A stretch of 64,000 nt of DNA. Origin: Acidobacteriota bacterium (lineage in GTDB: Bacteria > Acidobacteriota > Blastocatellia > RBC074). The notes under the pieces were generated by a model. That model was not told the origin of the DNA, did no database searches, and worked only from the letters and a program-made list of their open reading frames with translations. The DNA lies in assembly GCA_019639255.1 (NCBI GenBank), contig JAHBSF010000016.1:21317-85316 (forward strand), written 5' to 3'. Positions 27,787 through 39,609 of this stretch are shown here, one piece after another (position 1 is the first letter of the stretch; each line of letters begins with the position of its first letter). A program made the translations under genes and the position numbers.

Positions 27787-29043
27787 ATGAGGACAAGGGT
27801 GATTGGCACGGTTATGCTGATTTTTTTGCTGGCGGGTGTGTTCTATGCGCCGCAACCGTCGATGGCGTTCCAGGGCGCTTCCAGGGTAATCAGATACAGT
27901 GCCACTGAAATCATCGTGCATATGAAGCACGATCATCAGGTCGAGAGATTCAACCAGAGACACGGCACCTACACGCTGAAGCGCATTCCCAACAGCGACT
28001 ACTACCTGCTCGGCATCCAGGCCGGCGCCGAAGTTTCGCGCAAACTCGCCGCGATGCTGGATGATGATCAAAAACTCAAGGTCGGCCACAACTTTATCTA
28101 CGAGATGCCCGAGGTTCAGCAGACGAGCCAGGCATTCATCGACCAGACGAGTCAGGCCTTTATCGACCAGACGAGCCAGGCGTTCATCGACGCGAGCGCG
28201 CAGGCATACTTCTACGGTCAGCCTACGGTGAGCCATCTGCGGCTGGCGCAGGCGCATCAGATCAGCCTGGGTTCGGGCGTCAAGGTTGCCGTCATCGACA
28301 CGGGAATCGACGCATCGCATCCGCTGCTGGCCGGGCGCATAGCCGGTCCGGTTTACGATTTCGTCAGCGAGGATGTGGATCCGAACGACGAGCCGGGCGG
28401 GGCCGGATACGGCCACGGCACGTTTGTTTCCGGGTTGATTGCGCTTACGGCGCCGCAGGCGATGATCATGCCGATTCGGGCGTTTGACTCAAACGGGCAG
28501 GGAACGGCGTTCAACATCGCGCGCGCGATTCGTTTTGCGGTCGACAACGGAGCGAAGGTCATCAACATGAGCTTCGGAATGTACGCTTCGGACCCCGTTG
28601 TTCAGGATGCCGTCAATTATGCTTACGGGCGCGCATTTATGGTCGCATCCGCCGGCAACGACAATCAGAATCTGGTTCACTTCCCGGCCTCCATACCGGG
28701 CAAGACCCTGGCCGTGACCTCGGTCAACGCCGACGAAACCAAGTCGTACTTCTCCAACTTCAATTTCGGCGTCAACGTATCGGCGCCGGGCCACAACGTC
28801 TACAGCGCCTATCCGGACAACCGTTGGGCGTATTGGAGCGGCACATCGTTTTCCACCGCGATGGTAGCGGGCGAAGCGGCGCTGCTGCGCTCGATTCGGC
28901 CGAACGCGCTCGATTCGATCCTGTATCTTGTAATATCGACTTCGGGACCGTCGCCTGATCCGTTCAATCCGTTGTATGTCCAGAGGCTCGGTCTGGCCCG
29001 GATAGATTTCCGGACTGCGGTCGAACGCATACAACAGTACTGA
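27787..29043 (+). CDS. Secreted subtilisin-like serine peptidase (S8)
   Basis: The 418-residue pre-pro-enzyme has a signal peptide (about residues 1-27), an I9-like propeptide (about 30-110) and a catalytic domain with Asp171 (VIDTGID), His210 (GHGTFVSG), the oxyanion Asn in SAGNDNQN and Ser354 (GTSFSTAMVAG). Between propeptide and catalytic core, residues 112-143 hold four 8-residue repeats (three nearly exact QTSQAFID units and one degenerate). A GGAGG ribosome site precedes ATG 27787. It is the last gene of the sigma/adaptor/CHAT cluster and is followed by a strong terminator. Confidence 0.94.
   Translation: MRTRVIGTVMLIFLLAGVFYAPQPSMAFQGASRVIRYSATEIIVHMKHDHQVERFNQRHGTYTLKRIPNSDYYLLGIQAGAEVSRKLAAMLDDDQKLKVGHNFIYEMPEVQQTSQAFIDQTSQAFIDQTSQAFIDASAQAYFYGQPTVSHLRLAQAHQISLGSGVKVAVIDTGIDASHPLLAGRIAGPVYDFVSEDVDPNDEPGGAGYGHGTFVSGLIALTAPQAMIMPIRAFDSNGQGTAFNIARAIRFAVDNGAKVINMSFGMYASDPVVQDAVNYAYGRAFMVASAGNDNQNLVHFPASIPGKTLAVTSVNADETKSYFSNFNFGVNVSAPGHNVYSAYPDNRWAYWSGTSFSTAMVAGEAALLRSIRPNALDSILYLVISTSGPSPDPFNPLYVQRLGLARIDFRTAVERIQQY
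28120..28215 (+). repeat. 24-bp in-frame tandem repeat in the subtilase
   Basis: Three near-identical 24-bp units and a fourth diverged unit encode QTSQAFID repeats, just before the catalytic domain. Synonymous differences between units show the repeat is kept at protein level. Confidence 0.9.
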
Positions 29044-29080
29044 GTCCGGTCGTCAACCATCTGCAAACGCTTTTCACCCG

Positions 29081-29130
29081 GGCGTCTCGTCGGCATCCTG
29101 TCCTGCCAGCCGACGAGACGCCGTCCTTTT
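29081..29130 (+). terminator. Rho-independent terminator after the subtilase
   Basis: GGCGTCTCGTCGGC (29081-29094) pairs perfectly with GCCGACGAGACGCC (29109-29122), followed by GTCCTTTTTT. It should end the CHAT-subtilase transcript and isolate it from clpS. It differs from the palindrome families. Confidence 0.9.
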
Positions 29131-29137
29131 TTGGGAC

Positions 29138-29189
29138 AGAACGCAAAACGCGGAAAAATAAATCAATCATTCCGCGTTTTCCGCGTTCT
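29138..29189. repeat. Family B short palindrome before clpS
   Basis: AGAACGCAAAACGCGGAA pairs with TTCCGCGTTTTCCGCGTTCT with only a small bulge and a central AATAAATCAATC loop. It is located between the terminator and clpS. Confidence 0.85.
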
Positions 29190-29227
29190 CTTTTAATCCA
29201 CCACTCGCCTCTGCTAGCATCTGATCT

Positions 29228-29542
29228 ATGCCGGACTACGAGCACGAACCGGATGAGGCGGTATTGACCGAGAGCGAGCAGCAGGTAAAAAAGCCGCCGC
29301 TCTACAAGGTTCTGCTGCACAACGACGACTACACAACGATGGAGTTTGTCGTCTTCGTCCTGGAGACGATATTCAATCTGAACACAAACGAAGCGATCCG
29401 GATCATGCTGCAGGTCCACAATCAGGGCCTTGGCATTGCAGGCGTATATACATACGAGATCGCCGAAACGAAGGTGACGAAGGTAGAACAACTGGCCGAG
29501 GAACACGAGTACCCGCTGTTGTGTACGATGGAGGAGGAATAG
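29228..29542 (+). CDS. clpS: ATP-dependent Clp protease adaptor ClpS
   Basis: The 104-residue ClpS recognises N-degrons and delivers them to ClpA. Diagnostic are YKVLLHNDDYTTMEFVVFVL (hydrophobic-residue pocket with Asn-Asp-Asp), the MLQVHNQGLGIAGVYTYEIAET helix and the terminal EHEYPLLCTMEEE. The N-terminal 20 residues are acidic and probably flexible. It is followed, after a 384-bp palindromic intergenic stretch, by clpA on the same strand. Confidence 0.95.
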   Translation: MPDYEHEPDEAVLTESEQQVKKPPLYKVLLHNDDYTTMEFVVFVLETIFNLNTNEAIRIMLQVHNQGLGIAGVYTYEIAETKVTKVEQLAEEHEYPLLCTMEEE

Positions 29543-29917
29543 TGCTGAGTGAGGAGAAGAAGAAGTGCTGAGTGCAAATAGGAAATCAGAAACTTTTATT
29601 ACAGACGCTCAGTACACTGTGAACAAAGTTCTTTGAGTTTTTCAGCCGCGAAGCGGCGCAAGATCTGTAGCCTGGTGCGCGAGCGCCAGGTCAGCAAAAA
29701 CAAAACGCCCGAGCCCTGAAAGGGCGAAAGATCTTCCGCCCCTCCGGGGCTGGCGCCGCTTCTCTACACTCACCCAGGGCTTACGCCCTGGGCTACAGAT
29801 CTTGCGCCGCTTCGCGGCTGAAAAACTCAACGAACTTTGTTTACAGTGTACTCAGTATTGAAGTTCTTCAGTTCCTGTTTGCACTCAGCACTCAGCACTT
29901 CTTCTTCTCCTCCTCCC
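29542..29917. repeat. Composite nested inverted repeat between clpS and clpA (family C outside)
   Basis: Outer arms (about 29542-29596 and 29859-29917) contain GTGCTGAGTG / CACTCAGCAC units. Inside lies a second long inverted repeat, 29608-29672 with 29791-29855, about 60 nt per arm with high identity (AGCCGCGAAGCGGCGCAAGA and its complement). Within that are small GC hairpins (GCCCTGAAAGGGC, and CCCAGGGC pairing with GCCCTGGG at 29773-29792). The whole 376 bp could fold into one cruciform or long RNA stem. The gap is otherwise free of genes. Confidence 0.9.
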
Positions 29918-29926
29918 AACACGCTT

Positions 29927-32218
<2,292 letters not shown>

Positions 32219-32221
32219 TCT

Positions 32222-33535
32222 TTGAGCGACTCGCATCCGATCATTTTTGTGACCGGCAGGGATCCGCTCTCAGGCATCGGGGGCGGATCGACTTATGTTC
32301 GCTCGCATGCCCGAGCCGCAATGCGCGCCGGATACGACCCGCATATTTTCTGCGTTACAGACCGGGATGAAACGGTCGAAGCCGGATTCGGAACGGTGCA
32401 TCGGCTGAAGACTCCGTTTCGCCCGCGCGGGCCGCTCGTTGTTCCAATGCGTCAGGGTGCGGAGAAATTCGTCCGCCACTGGCTTAACGCTCTCGCCTAC
32501 ACGCCGCTTATGATCCCGTTTCATAAACGGGTTATGGTTGAGGGCATCGAGCGTTTTGTGCGCGGGCGCGCGGGGCCGCACCTGATTCACAGTTTTTACA
32601 CCTGGGGCTGCGTCGGGCTGGATCTGCGGTGCAGGCTGGGCGCCGCTCACCCCGTCCGGGTCATCAACAGCGTTTATACGACGGCTGAAGATGAAATGCG
32701 CGCAAAGTTCGAGGGCTTGAGAGCAGATGCACGGCTGATTGAGCGACTGCTTTACGCTGCAGAGTTCGGTTGGGTGAAGACGGTAGTGACGCGCTACGAG
32801 CGGCGCGCCTACTGCGAGTGCGATCTGGTGACGGCCAATTATGAATCTGTGCGGCAGCGGTTTCTTGCAAGTTACGGGCGCGGCGCGGAGTTCCGGTTGT
32901 TGCCGTATACATCGGATGTCGTAGATTTTCGTGACGCGACGCGTGATGTTCCCGAAACTCCGCCGGAGATCGCAGCATCTGCGGGTTCCAATGCGCCTGT
33001 GATCGTCTCTCTCTCTCGCCACGATCCGCGCAAGGGTATAGATGTATTTTTGCGGGCGCTGGCGAGGGTGCGCGATGCGGGCGCCGCGTTTCACGCCTGT
33101 TTGCTCAGCGGAGGACCGCTGTTCGATTCGCACCGCAGGCTGGCCTCGGAACTGGGGCTCGATGATTTTGTTACGTTCACCGGGTGGATAGAAGATCCGC
33201 ATCCGTATTTGCGCCGCGCAGATCTGTTTGTTCTGCCCTCGACGCAGGAGGGAAGCGGATCGCTTGCGCTCATCGAGGCGCTGCACGCCGGGCTCGCAGT
33301 AGTGGCGAGCGATGTCGACGGCATCCCTGAAGACGTTACGCACGAAGAAAGCGGATTGCTGGTAAAGCCGGGAGATGTCGAAGGATTTGCGAATATAATC
33401 ATTCGCGCATTGAAGGATTCAGATCTGCGCCGACGGCTCGGCGATAACGCGAGGAAAACGTTCGCCGAGCGGTTTTCGCCCGATGCCTTCGCTGCCGCGC
33501 TCGGCGAGGTTTACAGGATGTACCTATGCCGGTGA
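32222..33535 (+). CDS. Glycosyltransferase family 4 protein
   Basis: The 437-residue GT-B glycosyltransferase has an N-terminal fold opening with IIFVTGRDPLSGIGGGSTYV and a C-terminal nucleotide-sugar site: VSLSRHDPRKGIDVFLRAL then PSTQEGSGSLALIEALHAGL, with the Glu motif and VASDVDGIPE. Transfer of a sugar to a lipid or polysaccharide acceptor is expected, but the donor is unknown. It begins with TTG 3 bp after clpA and no nearer ATG suits the fold, so translation may be coupled. It overlaps the DUF4160 gene by 10 bp. Confidence 0.85.
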   Translation: MSDSHPIIFVTGRDPLSGIGGGSTYVRSHARAAMRAGYDPHIFCVTDRDETVEAGFGTVHRLKTPFRPRGPLVVPMRQGAEKFVRHWLNALAYTPLMIPFHKRVMVEGIERFVRGRAGPHLIHSFYTWGCVGLDLRCRLGAAHPVRVINSVYTTAEDEMRAKFEGLRADARLIERLLYAAEFGWVKTVVTRYERRAYCECDLVTANYESVRQRFLASYGRGAEFRLLPYTSDVVDFRDATRDVPETPPEIAASAGSNAPVIVSLSRHDPRKGIDVFLRALARVRDAGAAFHACLLSGGPLFDSHRRLASELGLDDFVTFTGWIEDPHPYLRRADLFVLPSTQEGSGSLALIEALHAGLAVVASDVDGIPEDVTHEESGLLVKPGDVEGFANIIIRALKDSDLRRRLGDNARKTFAERFSPDAFAAALGEVYRMYLCR

Positions 33536-33786
33536 TCTCGATATTCTTCGGTATCGTGATTCGAATGTTCTATCGCGAACACGGCGTCCCTCATTTTCAC
33601 GCCGAGTATCAAGGCCAGCAGGCGACCTTCACATTCGACGGCGAAATACTGGCCGGAAGCATCAGCTCACGCACCGCATTGCGCCTGATCAGGGAATGGA
33701 GTCTTGCAAATCGCGTTGGTCTCGAAGCAAACTGGACAAGAGCCATGGGCGGCGAGTCACTCGAAAGAATTGCGCCGCTGGACTGA
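33526..33786 (+). CDS. DUF4160 small protein
   Basis: The 86-residue protein shows the family core FFGIVIRMFYREHGVPHFHA and the later ALRLIREWSLANRVGLEANW. DUF4160 proteins are found beside DUF2442 proteins in many genomes and are often listed as toxin-antitoxin-like pairs, without a proven mechanism. It overlaps the GT4 gene by 10 bp and lies 10 bp before DUF2442. Confidence 0.85.
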   Translation: MPVISIFFGIVIRMFYREHGVPHFHAEYQGQQATFTFDGEILAGSISSRTALRLIREWSLANRVGLEANWTRAMGGESLERIAPLD

Positions 33787-33796
33787 GGAGAATCCC

Positions 33797-34048
33797 ATGA
33801 ACGTCCTTCCGGCAGTAGTCCGTGCTGAATATCGGGGTGGGTTCAAGATCCACCTTGTATTCAATGACGGCGTCAACGGCACGGTAGATTTTTCGCAATG
33901 GCTGAACGGCCCCGTGTTTGAGGCGCTGAGGGAGCCGGCGTATTTCGCACGTTTCTTTGTTGATGGCGGCGCCGTTGCCTGGCCGAACGGGGCCGACATC
34001 GCACCCGAGACATTGCACGCAGAAGCAAAAGCTCGCGCCGCCGCATAA
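33797..34048 (+). CDS. DUF2442 small protein
   Basis: The 83-residue protein has the DUF2442 pattern: [39 protein letters not shown], and [20 protein letters not shown] 33797 follows a GAGGAG ribosome site. Its partner is the DUF4160 gene. No catalytic motif is visible; a DNA-binding or antitoxin role has been proposed for relatives but is not shown here. Confidence 0.88.
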   Translation: MNVLPAVVRAEYRGGFKIHLVFNDGVNGTVDFSQWLNGPVFEALREPAYFARFFVDGGAVAWPNGADIAPETLHAEAKARAAA

Positions 34049-34062
34049 GTGATGACCGGAAG

Positions 34063-34163
34063 CTAACGCAGAACATACGGAAACCAAATCGCGGAAGTCA
34101 CGGAACGAACGCCGTATTATCCGCGTTATCCGCGTCCTCGTTTCTGCGTTATCCGCGGTTTCT
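34063..34163. repeat. Decayed family B palindrome
   Basis: AACGCAGAA (left) and TTTCTGCGTT (right) pair, with CGCGGAAGTCACGGAAC-like units on the left and TTATCCGCGTTATCCGCG on the right, but pairing is patchy. Located between DUF2442 and the BNR protein. Confidence 0.5.
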
Positions 34164-34182
34164 ACATTCAGGAGTCCATCCC

Positions 34183-37100
34183 ATGCTGAAAACCAGCAGT
34201 TCGTTTCGCCTCCATTTGATGATCATTTCATTGCTGGCCGTCTTTTGCGTTCTCATAGACGGTTCCGGCATTGCGGCGCAGCAATCATCCGTCGACCCGG
34301 CAGCGGGTTTGCGCTGGCGTGAAACGGGGCCGTTTCGCGGCGGGCGCGTTACGGCCGTAGCAGGCGTGCCCTCGCAGCCGATGGTTTATTATTTCGGCGC
34401 CACGGGCGGCGGCGTGTGGAAGACTACGGACGGCGGCGCAACCTGGCTGCCCGTATCCGACGGCTATTTCGGCGCCGGATCGGTCGGAGCAATCGGCGTC
34501 AGCGAATCGGATCCGAACATTGTTTACGTCGGTATGGGTGAATCGCCGATTCGCGGCAACGTATCGCACGGCGACGGGATGTACAAATCAAACGACGCCG
34601 GAAAAACCTGGAAGCGAATCGGCCTTGAAAACTCCCGCCACATCGCGCGCGTGCGCGTTCATCCCAGAAATCCCGACCTGGTTTACGCAGCCGTACTCGG
34701 CCACATATTCGGTCCGCACGATGAGCGCGGCGTTTACCGCTCGAAAGACGGCGGACGCAACTGGGAGCGCGTGCTGTTTCGCAACAACAAGGCCGGCGCC
34801 ATCGACCTCGTCATCGATCCATCGAACGCAAACGTGCTTTATGCGGGTTTCTGGGAAGTTATGCGAACACCGTGGAGTCTGGAAAGCGGAGGCCCGGGCA
34901 GCGGGCTTTTCAAATCCACGGACGGCGGCGACAACTGGACCGAGTTGACGCGCAATCCGGGGCTGCCTCGCGGCGTCGTAGGCAAGGTCGGCGTCACCGT
35001 GTCTCCGGTCAATCCCGAACGCGTGTGGGCGATCATCGAGGCCGAAGACGGCGGCGTATTCCGCTCCGACAACGGCGGGCGCACGTGGTTGAAAGTCAAC
35101 GAATCGCGCAACCTGCGGCAGCGCGCCTGGTACTACACGCGCATATACGCCGATACGCAGAACCTGGATACCGTCTACGTCCTCAACGTGGCCTTCCATA
35201 AATCGAACGACGGCGGGCGCACCTACACCACTATCAGCGTTCCGCACGGCGACAATCACGATATGTGGATTGCGCCCGACGACAATCAGCGAATGATAAA
35301 CAGCAACGACGGGGGCGCAAACGTATCGGTAAACGGCGGACGCGCCTGGACCGATCAGAACCATGCTACGGCGCAGTTCTACCGCGTAGCCATAGACGAC
35401 GATTTTCCCTACAACATCTACGGCGCGCAGCAGGACAACTCCACCGTAAAAATTCCTTCGCGCACCGCGGGTTCCGGCATAGACCGCACGCACTGGCACG
35501 CTGTGGGCGGCGGCGAATCGGGCTGGATTGCGCCGCATCCGAAAAATTCCAACATCGTTTTCGCCGGATCTTACAGCGGATTGATTACGCGCTACGATCA
35601 CCGCACCGGGCAGTTGCGCAACGTCACCGTATGGCCCGACAACCCGATGGGATGGGGCGCCGAGGGCATGCGTTTCCGTTTTCAGTGGAACTTCCCGCTG
35701 CTGTTTTCTCCGCACGATGCAGACACGCTGTACGCCGCGGGCAATATACTTTTCAAAACCACGAACGAGGGCAAGACCTGGCGCGCCATCAGCCCCGATC
35801 TTACGCGCAACGACAAATCCAAACAGGGCCCCTCGGGCGGACCGATTACGAAAGACAACACGAGCGTAGAGTATTACTGCACGATCTTTACCGTAGCGGA
35901 ATCCGCGGTGCAGAAGGGCGTCATATGGACGGGCTCGGACGACGGCCTCGTGCACGTAACACGAAACGGCGGCGAGAAATGGGACAACGTCACGCCCAAA
36001 GACATCCCTGAATGGATTCAGGTCAATTCCATCGACGCCTCGCCGCACGATGCAGCCGTAGCCTACATCGCAGCGACGATGTACAAGTTCGATGATTTCC
36101 GTCCGTATCTTTACAAGACCTCGGATTACGGCAGGACGTGGAGGAAAATCGATCGCGGCATTCCCGATGGAGCATTCACGCGCGTGGTTCGCGAAGATCC
36201 GAACCGGCGCGGATTGCTTTACGCCGGCGCCGAAACCGGAGTCTACGTTTCGTTCGACGACGGCGAAAACTGGCGTTCGCTGCAGAACAACCTGCCCGTA
36301 GTTCCGATCACGGATCTTATGGTGCACAAGCGCGAGCGCGACCTTGTAGTTGCAACGCAGGGGCGCAGCTTCTGGGTGCTCGACGATCTGCCCGTGCTTC
36401 ATCAGTTGTCGAATCAGATCGCCGCTAAAGAAGCGCATCTTTTCAAACCCGAGGATGCTTACCGCATGCCGGGCGGCGGAGGATTTTCTGCGCCGGGTTC
36501 GGCAGTAGGGCAGAATCCTCCGGCGGGCGCCGTGATTTTCTATTACTTCAAGGAAAAACCTCAGAGCGAGATTGCAATCGAAATTCTTGACCGCGACGGC
36601 AAACAGATTCGCCGCTTTACGAGCCGTTCACAGGAATCGGCCGGCGGTGAATCGGGCGGTTTCGGCGGCGCAACCGCGAGTGTGGCCGCCGAAGCCGGGC
36701 TTAACCGTTTCGTATGGGATCTGCGATATCCGGATGCCGTCAGGTTTCCGGGATTGATTCTGTGGGCGGGAGAGACGCGAGGACCGCGAGCCGCACCCGG
36801 CGTCTACCAGGTAAAACTGACGGTGGGCGGACAGGTTATGACCGAGAGTTTTACGCTCAAAAAAGATCCCCGCATAGAGACTACGGACGAAGAGTTCGCC
36901 GCACAGTTCGACCTGCTGACGAAGATTCGCAACAAACTCACGGAAACTCACGAAGCGATTCTTGCAATTCGCGACGTGCGCCGGCAGGTGGATGAAACGT
37001 CGAGGCGCGTACGGGGCCGGCAGGATTCGGCCTCGATAACGGAAGCGGCCGCATCGCTCAACGCAAAACTTACCTCTATAGAAGAGGAACTCTACCAGAC

Positions 37101-37368
37101 CAAAAACCAGAGCAATCAGGACCCGCTCAACTATCCCATACGGCTCAACAACAAACTCGCCGCGCTTGCCGGTGTAGTCTCAAGCGGTGATGCGGCGCCT
37201 GCGGATCAGGCCTACCAGGTATATGACGACCTGGCCGGAAGGATAGACGCCGAGCTTGCAAAGTTGCGGCGCGTGATGGCCGAAGACGTTCCGGCGTTCA
37301 ATAAAGCGGTTCGCGATGCAAACGTGCCTGCGGTGTTCGTCAGACCCGAGGCGCGCGCCAACCGGTGA
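34183..37368 (+). CDS. Secreted BNR/VPS10-type beta-propeller protein
   Basis: The 1061-residue exported protein (signal about residues 1-30) holds many Asp-box (S-x-D-G-G-x-T-W) repeats, for example [44 protein letters not shown] and [11 protein letters not shown]. These form the sortilin/VPS10-like or sialidase-like beta-propellers. The C-terminal 250 residues switch to an Ig-like segment ([20 protein letters not shown] and [15 protein letters not shown]) and a helical tail. Similar acidobacterial proteins are annotated as glycosyl-hydrolase-like, but no catalytic residues are recognised. A binding or scaffolding role is also possible. Confidence 0.85.
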   Translation: MLKTSSSFRLHLMIISLLAVFCVLIDGSGIAAQQSSVDPAAGLRWRETGPFRGGRVTAVAGVPSQPMVYYFGATGGGVWKTTDGGATWLPVSDGYFGAGSVGAIGVSESDPNIVYVGMGESPIRGNVSHGDGMYKSNDAGKTWKRIGLENSRHIARVRVHPRNPDLVYAAVLGHIFGPHDERGVYRSKDGGRNWERVLFRNNKAGAIDLVIDPSNANVLYAGFWEVMRTPWSLESGGPGSGLFKSTDGGDNWTELTRNPGLPRGVVGKVGVTVSPVNPERVWAIIEAEDGGVFRSDNGGRTWLKVNESRNLRQRAWYYTRIYADTQNLDTVYVLNVAFHKSNDGGRTYTTISVPHGDNHDMWIAPDDNQRMINSNDGGANVSVNGGRAWTDQNHATAQFYRVAIDDDFPYNIYGAQQDNSTVKIPSRTAGSGIDRTHWHAVGGGESGWIAPHPKNSNIVFAGSYSGLITRYDHRTGQLRNVTVWPDNPMGWGAEGMRFRFQWNFPLLFSPHDADTLYAAGNILFKTTNEGKTWRAISPDLTRNDKSKQGPSGGPITKDNTSVEYYCTIFTVAESAVQKGVIWTGSDDGLVHVTRNGGEKWDNVTPKDIPEWIQVNSIDASPHDAAVAYIAATMYKFDDFRPYLYKTSDYGRTWRKIDRGIPDGAFTRVVREDPNRRGLLYAGAETGVYVSFDDGENWRSLQNNLPVVPITDLMVHKRERDLVVATQGRSFWVLDDLPVLHQLSNQIAAKEAHLFKPEDAYRMPGGGGFSAPGSAVGQNPPAGAVIFYYFKEKPQSEIAIEILDRDGKQIRRFTSRSQESAGGESGGFGGATASVAAEAGLNRFVWDLRYPDAVRFPGLILWAGETRGPRAAPGVYQVKLTVGGQVMTESFTLKKDPRIETTDEEFAAQFDLLTKIRNKLTETHEAILAIRDVRRQVDETSRRVRGRQDSASITEAAASLNAKLTSIEEELYQTKNQSNQDPLNYPIRLNNKLAALAGVVSSGDAAPADQAYQVYDDLAGRIDAELAKLRRVMAEDVPAFNKAVRDANVPAVFVRPEARANR

Positions 37369-37370
37369 AA

Positions 37371-37466
37371 AGAGAGATGACGGAACAAACGAAATAAGAC
37401 GAAACAGGCGGAAATATGGGTTCCTTTCGTTTGTTTCGTGAATTTTCGTTTGTTCCGTTATCTCTC
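37371..37466. repeat. Family A palindromic repeat
   Basis: The left arm begins AGAGAGATGACGGAACAAACG and the right arm ends TTTGTTCCGTTATCTCTCCT. It fills the gap between the BNR gene and the enoyl-CoA hydratase gene and includes the latter's leader up to 14 bp before its ATG. Confidence 0.85.
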
Positions 37467-37479
37467 CTGGGAGTGCATT

Positions 37480-38256
37480 ATGGATACAGAGCATCTGTTG
37501 ATTGAAATCGGCGACGGGGTGGCGCGCGTAACGCTCAACCGGCCCGAGCGCCGCAACGCGCTGTCGCTCGGCCTGATGCGCGAACTGGCGGGCGTGCTGC
37601 GCGGGGTTGAGGCTGAGCAGGATGTCCGGGCGGTTATTCTTGCGGCTTCGGGTTCGGTATTTTCCTCGGGCCACGATCTGAACGAACTGCGCGGGCGCAC
37701 GGCAGGCGAGTACCGGGAGATCTTCGATGCGTGCGTCGAACTGATGGCGACGATAGAGCGCATTCCGCAGCCGGTTATCGCCGAGGTTCAGGGCGTAGCG
37801 ACTGCGGCCGGATGCCAGTTGGTGGCTGCGTGCGATCTCGCGGTGGCTTCGGAAGATGCGCGCTTTGCCACGCCGGGCGTGCGCATAGGACTGTTTTGCA
37901 GCACTCCGATGGTGGCGTTGTCGCGCGCCGTGGGACGCAAACGCGCGCTCGAAATGCTGCTTACCGGAAATTTCATTGACGCGCATACCGCAGCGGAATG
38001 GGGGCTTGTCAACCGCGTGGTTCCGAAGGGGGAATTGAAGACTGCGACCACGGCGCTTGCAGCCGAAATCGCCTCTGCAAGCCCGCTCACGCTCGGCATA
38101 GGCAAATCCGCTTTTTACGCCCAGATCGAACTCGACGAAGCGCGCGCTTATTCTTATACAAAAGAAATCATGAGCCTCAACGCCATGGCCGAAGACGCGC
38201 AGGAGGGCATAGGCGCATTCCTTGATAAACGCACGCCCTGCTGGCGCGGCCGGTGA
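37480..38256 (+). CDS. Enoyl-CoA hydratase/isomerase family protein
   Basis: The 258-residue crotonase-fold protein shows LNRPERRNALSLGLMRELAG, oxyanion-hole residues in FSSGHDLNEL and the second oxyanion segment EVQGVATAAGCQLVAACDLA. It then has ARFATPGVRIGLFCSTP, and MLLTGNFIDAHTAAEWGLVN near the C-terminus. The catalytic Glu pair of classical hydratases is not obvious (the segment reads GVATAAG), as in ECHDC3-like members, so a hydratase is not certain. ATG 37480 gives a family-typical start; the open frame to 37438 translates the palindrome. Confidence 0.9.
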   Translation: MDTEHLLIEIGDGVARVTLNRPERRNALSLGLMRELAGVLRGVEAEQDVRAVILAASGSVFSSGHDLNELRGRTAGEYREIFDACVELMATIERIPQPVIAEVQGVATAAGCQLVAACDLAVASEDARFATPGVRIGLFCSTPMVALSRAVGRKRALEMLLTGNFIDAHTAAEWGLVNRVVPKGELKTATTALAAEIASASPLTLGIGKSAFYAQIELDEARAYSYTKEIMSLNAMAEDAQEGIGAFLDKRTPCWRGR

Positions 38257-38304
38257 TGATTTCCATTCTTGTGAAGCTTCTCCCGCACTCCTTAAAAAAA
38301 ATTA

Positions 38305-38333
38305 TTGACAGGAAACACGGGCTGCCTTAGAGT
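38305..38333 (+). promoter_or_regulatory. Candidate sigma-70 type promoter for the metalloprotease
   Basis: TTGACA at 38305-38310, a 17-nt spacer and TAGAGT at 38328-38333 (four of six bases match TATAAT). Transcription would start about 38340, giving a leader of about 120 nt that contains a CTCCC/GGGAG hairpin. Confidence 0.45.
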
Positions 38334-38462
38334 GCGCGCTGGTTTCTCCGACATCCGCCCCGGCCTTGAGAGTTGGACTGGACGGATCCTCCCCCAACGA
38401 GGAACTCCCGAATGAGCAGGGAGCGAAATACTACCATCGTGCACATTATCGGAGGTCTGTTG

Positions 38463-39494
38463 ATGAAGCGAAAGACTACTCTTTGGCTGCCCCTGATTGC
38501 GTTTATTGCGCTTGCGGGGCTGATGTTTGGGGCTGCAGCGGCGCAGCAGGGACGAAGCAGCGGCAATGAAGTCCTTACCAGAGCCGGGTTGCAGTCGGAC
38601 GGAACGTTCGTTGCTCCGGACGGAACTGTGTTTACGTCGGTGCAGGCGTTTGTAGACAGCGGTCGTCGATGTTTCGACAACGCTCGACCGGAGGACGAAG
38701 AGGAGGCGGACGGCAACGAGCGGGAGCGTCCGGGGCGTGGTTCGGGAACAAATTCCGCAGCCATCGCATCTGCTCTTGCGCCCGCCAGCGTGACGATAAG
38801 GGTTTATTTCCACGTCATACAGCAGAACGGAGTTGCAGGAGCGTCCGGTACGGGTTTTGTTCCGTCGAGCTGGATAGATGCACAACTAGATGTTCTGAAT
38901 GCCGCCTACGCCGGTCTGGGACCGGGCGGCGCGGGGGCGAACACTCCGTTCCGTTTCATCCGGTCGGGGCTGGACTACACGGTCAATTCGACCTGGTACA
39001 ATGCCGGGCCGGGCACGACCGCCGAGCGGAACATGAAGAATGCGCTGCGGCTCGGGACTGCACAGGATCTGAACTTTTACACCAACAGCGGCGGAGGGTA
39101 TCTCGGCTGGGCGACATTCCCGTCGAGCTACAACAGCAATCCGAAAAACGACGGCGTAGTTTGCGCGTGGAACTCGCTGCCGGGCGGCAACCTGTCTCCG
39201 TATAACCTCGGCGACACGGGTACGCACGAAGTCGGCCACTGGCTCGGCCTGTATCACACCTTCCAGGGCGGCTGCAACGGCGCCGGCGATTCGGTAAGCG
39301 ATACGCCTGCCGAGCGATCGGCCGCCTACGGCTGTCCTGCCGGACGCGACACTTGCCCCGGCAAAAATGCAGCGGGACTCGATCCCATCGAGAACTTCAT
39401 GGACTACACCGACGACGCCTGCATGTACAGATTTACCGGAGGACAGTCCTCGCGCATGGATGCGCAGTGGACGCAGTATCGGGCCGGGAAGTAA
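38463..39494 (+). CDS. Secreted zinc metalloprotease (pappalysin-like, M43)
   Basis: The 343-residue secreted protein starts at ATG 38463 after a GGAGG ribosome site. It has a signal peptide (about residues 1-27), a Glu/Arg-rich linker and an M43-type catalytic domain. The zinc site is [11 protein letters not shown] (His255, Glu256, His259, His265), with a Met-turn at Met313 (NFMDYTDD), and Cys residues near 274, 295 and 302 that may form a disulfide. Metzincins of this kind cleave extracellular proteins. The adjacent BNR and DUF genes do not suggest a substrate. Confidence 0.92.
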   Translation: MKRKTTLWLPLIAFIALAGLMFGAAAAQQGRSSGNEVLTRAGLQSDGTFVAPDGTVFTSVQAFVDSGRRCFDNARPEDEEEADGNERERPGRGSGTNSAAIASALAPASVTIRVYFHVIQQNGVAGASGTGFVPSSWIDAQLDVLNAAYAGLGPGGAGANTPFRFIRSGLDYTVNSTWYNAGPGTTAERNMKNALRLGTAQDLNFYTNSGGGYLGWATFPSSYNSNPKNDGVVCAWNSLPGGNLSPYNLGDTGTHEVGHWLGLYHTFQGGCNGAGDSVSDTPAERSAAYGCPAGRDTCPGKNAAGLDPIENFMDYTDDACMYRFTGGQSSRMDAQWTQYRAGK

Positions 39495-39500
39495 AACAGA

Positions 39501-39602
39501 CCGCGGAAGACGCAAAAACGAAGACGCGGAATTCACGGAAAGGATCAGAGACTCCCATTTCTTTCCGTGAATTCCGCGTCTTCGTTTTTGCGTCTTCCGC
39601 GG
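39501..39602. repeat. Family B palindrome with perfect 42-nt arms
   Basis: Left arm 39501-39542 (CCGCGGAAGACGCAAAAACG at its outer end) and right arm 39561-39602 are exact complements. It lies between convergent genes (metalloprotease stop 39494 and small secreted protein stop 39610). Confidence 0.95.
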
Positions 39603-39609
39603 TTTGACT

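Noticed and set aside
29642..29830. A short open frame inside the clpS-clpA gap
   Set aside because: It lies entirely within the inverted repeat; such frames recur as artefacts of this repeat type.
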